From the NCBI GenBank assembly GCA_017412445.1, contig JAFPYA010000325.1:1-9601 (forward strand): a stretch of DNA of 9,601 bases, given 5' to 3'. Numbering within the stretch: the first letter of the stretch is position 1; the number at the start of each line of letters is the position of its first letter. A model generated the notes under the pieces. That model ran no database searches. It saw only the letters and a program-made list of their open reading frames with translations, and was not told the origin of the DNA. Shown here piece after piece: positions 6,346 to 9,601 of the stretch. The translations under genes were made by a program, and so were the position numbers. The stretch is from Clostridia bacterium (GTDB taxonomy: Bacteria > Bacillota > Clostridia > Christensenellales > Aristaeellaceae).

Positions 6346-8067
6346 TTATGCTTTATATCCGCTGCCGTCGGCGTTCAGGTGCATTATGATGAGCGCGCAC
6401 AGATCCATGCCGCCGAGTATAAACTCGTAATCGCCTTCGCCGTCCTCTTTGAGCGGCTTTCCGCCAAACACAAAGCTCATGCTCCAAAGCCCGCTGCTTT
6501 CGTGCTTGAGGCTTCCAAACACGGGCGCGGCGTAGTCGCGGTGCAATTCCGTGCGGCCGGGGCCAAAGAGCATGCTGGCTTCATCCGGCGCGCTGTCATA
6601 GCTGAAGAGCACATGCGCCTTGCTTACGCCTTCGCCGCGCGTTATGCGCGCCTCAATCACTTCGGCGTTTATCAAATGCGGCTCAGAGGCCATATACTCG
6701 TCCATGGCCTTCAGGGAGTATTCAAACGCACAGTTGTCGCTTGCGTTGGCCTTATCGGCGTCAAAGTCTTGACGCAAGTCAGATTCGCTTTTCTTTAAGT
6801 ACTCAAACGCCGCCTGCTTCATGCGCTTTATTGAAGCGATGCTGCCCGCATATTTAAGCTCCGCGAGGTTCTGAAAGTTCTGTGTTTTCTGCCAGCCGTC
6901 GGGCTTAAAACAGGTGTTGAAGGGCTTTTTGAGAAAGTGTGTGCGCGCGGCCTCATAAGGGTCTTCGTGTGCCTCGAGCTGCTTCAATTCTCCGCATAGA
7001 GGATGTAGCGGCAGGTAAATCAATTCGCACGGACGGCCAAAGGTCGTCCAGACGGTGGTCATGAGGGGCATGTCGGTGAACTCGAATATCATCGACTCAA
7101 CCGTCGTACCCGTGCACACGCGCCTGACGCAGGTGTTGTGCGGCGACAGCCCGGGGCCAAAGCGCACGTCGCTGTCGGTGCCCTCGTAGTGAGTGCTCAT
7201 TACTTCCATTATCTTTGCGATGCCGATGGGCGCAGCGGGGCGCACGTAGGGCGGGAACCCGTCTGTATCGATGCTCCACTCGCGTCCCAGAAGCAATTGC
7301 GTCGCGTATTTCTGCCTGAGCGTATTTTCGCTGTGCATGTAGGTGGCGGGGTTCTGATATGCCCTGGCAAAGTCAAAGTCGGAGCAATCGCTTGTCTGAG
7401 GCTTGTACCAGCCCTTGTCGATGGCGCGTTCAATCAACCCTTCGGGATAGACGGCTTCTTCAAGACCGCTTAGACCATGAATGGTGAAGTGGTTCGGCAT
7501 CACGATTGCGCAGTCATCCGGCAGGCGGCAGCCCGCGTAAGAGCGGCCCCGCGCCAGCTGCAGCATGTAGGCGGAATCCTTGTCTGCAAAGAAGTATATG
7601 CGCCCGGGGGAGGCGTAGCCGTATTTGTCCACGAGCTCGCGGGCAATTCTGTAGGCATCACGCGCGCTTTCGGCGCGCTCGGCGACTGCACGGCGCAATT
7701 CGTACACTATGCCGTCAGAGCAAAGCTTCGGGTCGCACGCGTCCTCTATGCTGCCGCAGCTTGAGTCGCTTATCACGCACACGCCCTTCTCATTCAAAAA
7801 GCAGTCCGAGGTGGACAGGCCGCCGCTCTGCCCGGTAATCTCCACCCAGCTGTAGGCCAGAGTATGGCTGACCTGCGGTATCCGGGTCAAGCCCTCCTCG
7901 GCGGGCAGAAGCGTGCCTTCAGGCCAGTCGCGGGCGGGCACAAAGTGGTGCTTCACCTTTGCATGAATGTAATCGTCCTCGTTGTGTGCCACAAGCACGC
8001 GCCCGGTTTCGGAGGCGGCCCTGCCGACTATGACGGTCATGCAGTTTGATTCATTTGACAGCTTCAA
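6346..8067 (-). CDS. C69-family dipeptidase (Ntn hydrolase), TTG start
   Basis: The 573-residue protein belongs to peptidase family C69 (PepD-like dipeptidases), N-terminal-nucleophile enzymes in which a cysteine becomes the new N-terminus after self-cleavage. Cys9, in CMTVIVGRAASETGRVLVAHNED (9-31), aligns with the catalytic cysteine of the family's CTTxxVGxxAS motif. Met10 replaces the usual Thr. Other family-like stretches are GGLSTSDCFLNEKGV (82-96), CAIVMPNHFTIHGL (186-199) and a mid-protein region to about residue 430. The C-terminal 100 or so residues, from about 465, are beta-rich and seem additional to the shorter lactobacillar enzymes (about 470 residues). The TTG start is chosen because the first in-frame ATG codes for Met10, after the catalytic cysteine, and because AGAGG lies 8 bases upstream. 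The implied propeptide is 8 residues and there is no signal peptide, so the enzyme is probably cytosolic. It is first in the operon. Confidence 0.88.
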   Translation of the reverse strand: MKLSNESNCMTVIVGRAASETGRVLVAHNEDDYIHAKVKHHFVPARDWPEGTLLPAEEGLTRIPQVSHTLAYSWVEITGQSGGLSTSDCFLNEKGVCVISDSSCGSIEDACDPKLCSDGIVYELRRAVAERAESARDAYRIARELVDKYGYASPGRIYFFADKDSAYMLQLARGRSYAGCRLPDDCAIVMPNHFTIHGLSGLEEAVYPEGLIERAIDKGWYKPQTSDCSDFDFARAYQNPATYMHSENTLRQKYATQLLLGREWSIDTDGFPPYVRPAAPIGIAKIMEVMSTHYEGTDSDVRFGPGLSPHNTCVRRVCTGTTVESMIFEFTDMPLMTTVWTTFGRPCELIYLPLHPLCGELKQLEAHEDPYEAARTHFLKKPFNTCFKPDGWQKTQNFQNLAELKYAGSIASIKRMKQAAFEYLKKSESDLRQDFDADKANASDNCAFEYSLKAMDEYMASEPHLINAEVIEARITRGEGVSKAHVLFSYDSAPDEASMLFGPGRTELHRDYAAPVFGSLKHESSGLWSMSFVFGGKPLKEDGEGDYEFILGGMDLCALIIMHLNADGSGYKA

Positions 8068-8075
8068 AGCAGTAA

Positions 8076-8080
8076 CCTCT
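8076..8080 (-). promoter_or_regulatory. Ribosome binding site fixing the TTG start of the C69 peptidase
   Basis: On the minus strand AGAGG (8076-8080) stands 8 bases before the TTG at 8065-8067. No comparable site precedes the ATG at 8038-8040. This supports the TTG as the true start and keeps the catalytic cysteine in the protein. Confidence 0.7.
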
Positions 8081-8097
8081 CTGATTTATTTGCGTAG

Positions 8098-8126
8098 ATT
8101 ATACACCAAGCCAAACCGCTTTTCAA
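8098..8126 (-). promoter_or_regulatory. Housekeeping-sigma promoter of the peptidase-polymerase operon
   Basis: On the minus strand there is a -35 element TTGAAA (8121-8126), a 17-base spacer and a perfect -10 TATAAT (8098-8103). Transcription should start near 8091, about 24 bases before the TTG start codon. It lies just downstream of the terminator of the oxidoreductase operon, so the four genes to the left form an independent unit. No GAAC-N4-GTTC LexA-like site overlaps it. Confidence 0.8.
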
Positions 8127-8153
8127 GCCTTTTATGGGCAATACGACTGTTAT

Positions 8154-8186
8154 AAAAAATGCGCCGCGGGCTTATTGCCGCGGCGC
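8154..8186 (-). terminator. Rho-independent terminator of the 2-oxoacid oxidoreductase operon
   Basis: A perfect 9-base-pair, all-GC stem (GCGCCGCGG at 8161-8169 with CCGCGGCGC at 8178-8186) has an 8-base loop. On the minus strand it is followed by A and six T residues (8154-8159). It begins 16 bases after the gamma subunit's stop codon. On the plus strand no T run follows, so it works in one direction only. Confidence 0.88.
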
Positions 8187-8202
8187 GAATGAAAAAACGC
8201 TT

Positions 8203-8732
8203 TTACAGGTCGAGACCCAGCTGAATGGCCTTTTTGTTCAGCTCAATCAGGTTCTGCTTTCTGGCGGAAACCACCTTCGCGATGGTCTTGTCGATCGTGT
8301 CGATGGGGAACATCGCGGTCTCCTTGAGCAGCTTGCCCAGCACTATCATGTTGGCCAGCGTGGGGAAGCCCGCGTCGTTTGCCATTTTTGTGGCAGGAAT
8401 GGCGAAGGCCTTTATGTCCGTGTGCGTTATCTGCCTGTCTATCAACGAGCTGTCGTAAAACACCATGCCGCCGGGCACGATATCCTTTTCAAATTTGTCG
8501 AGGGACGGCAGGTTCATGGCGATAAGCACGTTGGGATGGGTCACCAGCGGACTGCCGATGGGATCGTCGGAAATGATTACGGCGCAGTTCGCGGTGCCGC
8601 CGCGCATCTCGGGGCCGTAGGAGGGAAGCCAGGTGACCTCTTTATTCTCAAGCAGACCCTCATAGGCCAGAAATTTGCCGGTAAAGAGCACACCCTGACC
8701 GCCAAAGCCGGAAATCAGTATGTTGTTAGTCA

Positions 8733-8733
<1 letters not shown>
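8203..8733 (-). CDS. 2-oxoacid:ferredoxin oxidoreductase, gamma subunit
   Basis: This 176-residue protein is the gamma subunit/domain of a ferredoxin-dependent 2-oxoacid oxidoreductase. In this enzyme family the gamma part contributes to CoA binding and to the subunit interface. The N-terminus has the characteristic ISGFGGQGVLFTGKFLA (7-23) and the conserved SYGPEMRGGTANCAVIIS (38-55). The length matches stand-alone gamma subunits (about 175-190). Its ATG overlaps the beta subunit's stop codon by one base (TAATG), and AGGAGG at 8744-8749, inside the beta gene, serves as its ribosome binding site. It is the last gene of the operon, followed by a strong terminator. The substrate cannot be read from this subunit. 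Confidence 0.93.
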
Positions 8734-9481
<748 letters not shown>

Positions 9482-9485
<4 letters not shown>

Positions 9486-9601
9486 GCGTTTGCACCTCCG
9501 ATTTTGTCAGCTTCTTCAATTTTGGCCAGCACCTCTTCGGGCGTGGGTATCATGCCGCCGGCGCGGTTGCAAAGCAACACGGGTCTTGAGCAGCGTATGG
9601 C
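9482..9601 (-). CDS. 2-oxoacid:ferredoxin oxidoreductase, alpha subunit (C-terminal end only)
   Basis: Only the last 39 codons and the TGA stop are in the window; the gene continues beyond the right edge. The visible tail includes NRAGGMIPTPEEVLAKIEEA, which matches the conserved GGMIPTPEEV ending of alpha subunits of Vor/Kor-type oxidoreductases. The alpha subunit supplies the pyrimidine-binding half of the ThPP site and substrate contacts, so substrate assignment depends on sequence outside this window. The four-base overlap with the beta gene shows a tightly coupled alpha-beta-gamma operon. In related clostridial operons a small delta ferredoxin subunit often lies upstream of alpha, but it is not visible here. 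Confidence 0.85.

Noticed and set aside
8068..8160. LexA box in the leader and promoter of the peptidase-polymerase operon
   Set aside because: No GAAC-N4-GTTC or close variant is present here or just upstream of the polymerase start.

Overview
The window looks like chromosomal DNA of an anaerobic Bacillota bacterium of the class Clostridia. The reasons are a clostridial-type 2[4Fe-4S] ferredoxin, a ferredoxin-dependent 2-oxoacid oxidoreductase, a YitT-family membrane protein and a Y-family polymerase paired with a YolD-like protein. Promoters are of the housekeeping sigma type (TTGAnn, 17-base spacer, TATAAT) and most genes have GGAGG-like ribosome binding sites. Coding DNA is GC-rich with GC-rich third positions, which explains the many long but spurious antisense reading frames. 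No tRNA, rRNA, CRISPR array, insertion sequence or phage gene was seen.

Layout: (1) At 1-160, minus strand, a ferredoxin gene is cut by the window edge, with its own strong promoter at 193-221. (2) At 424-3342, plus strand, a single large GH106-like glycoside hydrolase is transcribed divergently from the ferredoxin and ends at a hairpin that can work in both directions (3370-3394). (3) At 3507-8067, minus strand, four genes appear to form one operon read from a promoter at 8098-8126: a C69-family dipeptidase, a Y-family DNA polymerase, its YolD-like partner and a YitT-family membrane protein, with a terminator hairpin at 3468-3493. (4) At 8203-9601, minus strand, is the end of an operon for a 2-oxoacid:ferredoxin oxidoreductase: the alpha subunit C-terminus, the complete beta and gamma subunits, then a strong terminator at 8154-8186.

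Functionally, the oxidoreductase converts a 2-oxoacid plus CoA to acyl-CoA and CO2 and passes electrons to ferredoxin. The small ferredoxin at the left edge could be its acceptor, but it is a separate transcription unit. The polymerase and YolD-like protein are a recurring translesion-synthesis pair. Their placement behind a peptidase gene, with no recognisable LexA site, is the most unusual arrangement here. The glycoside hydrolase lacks a signal peptide and has no transporter or regulator beside it in the window.

No clearly new biological system is visible. The best leads are the composition and control of the peptidase-polymerase-YolD-YitT operon and the unknown substrate of the cytosolic GH106-like enzyme.
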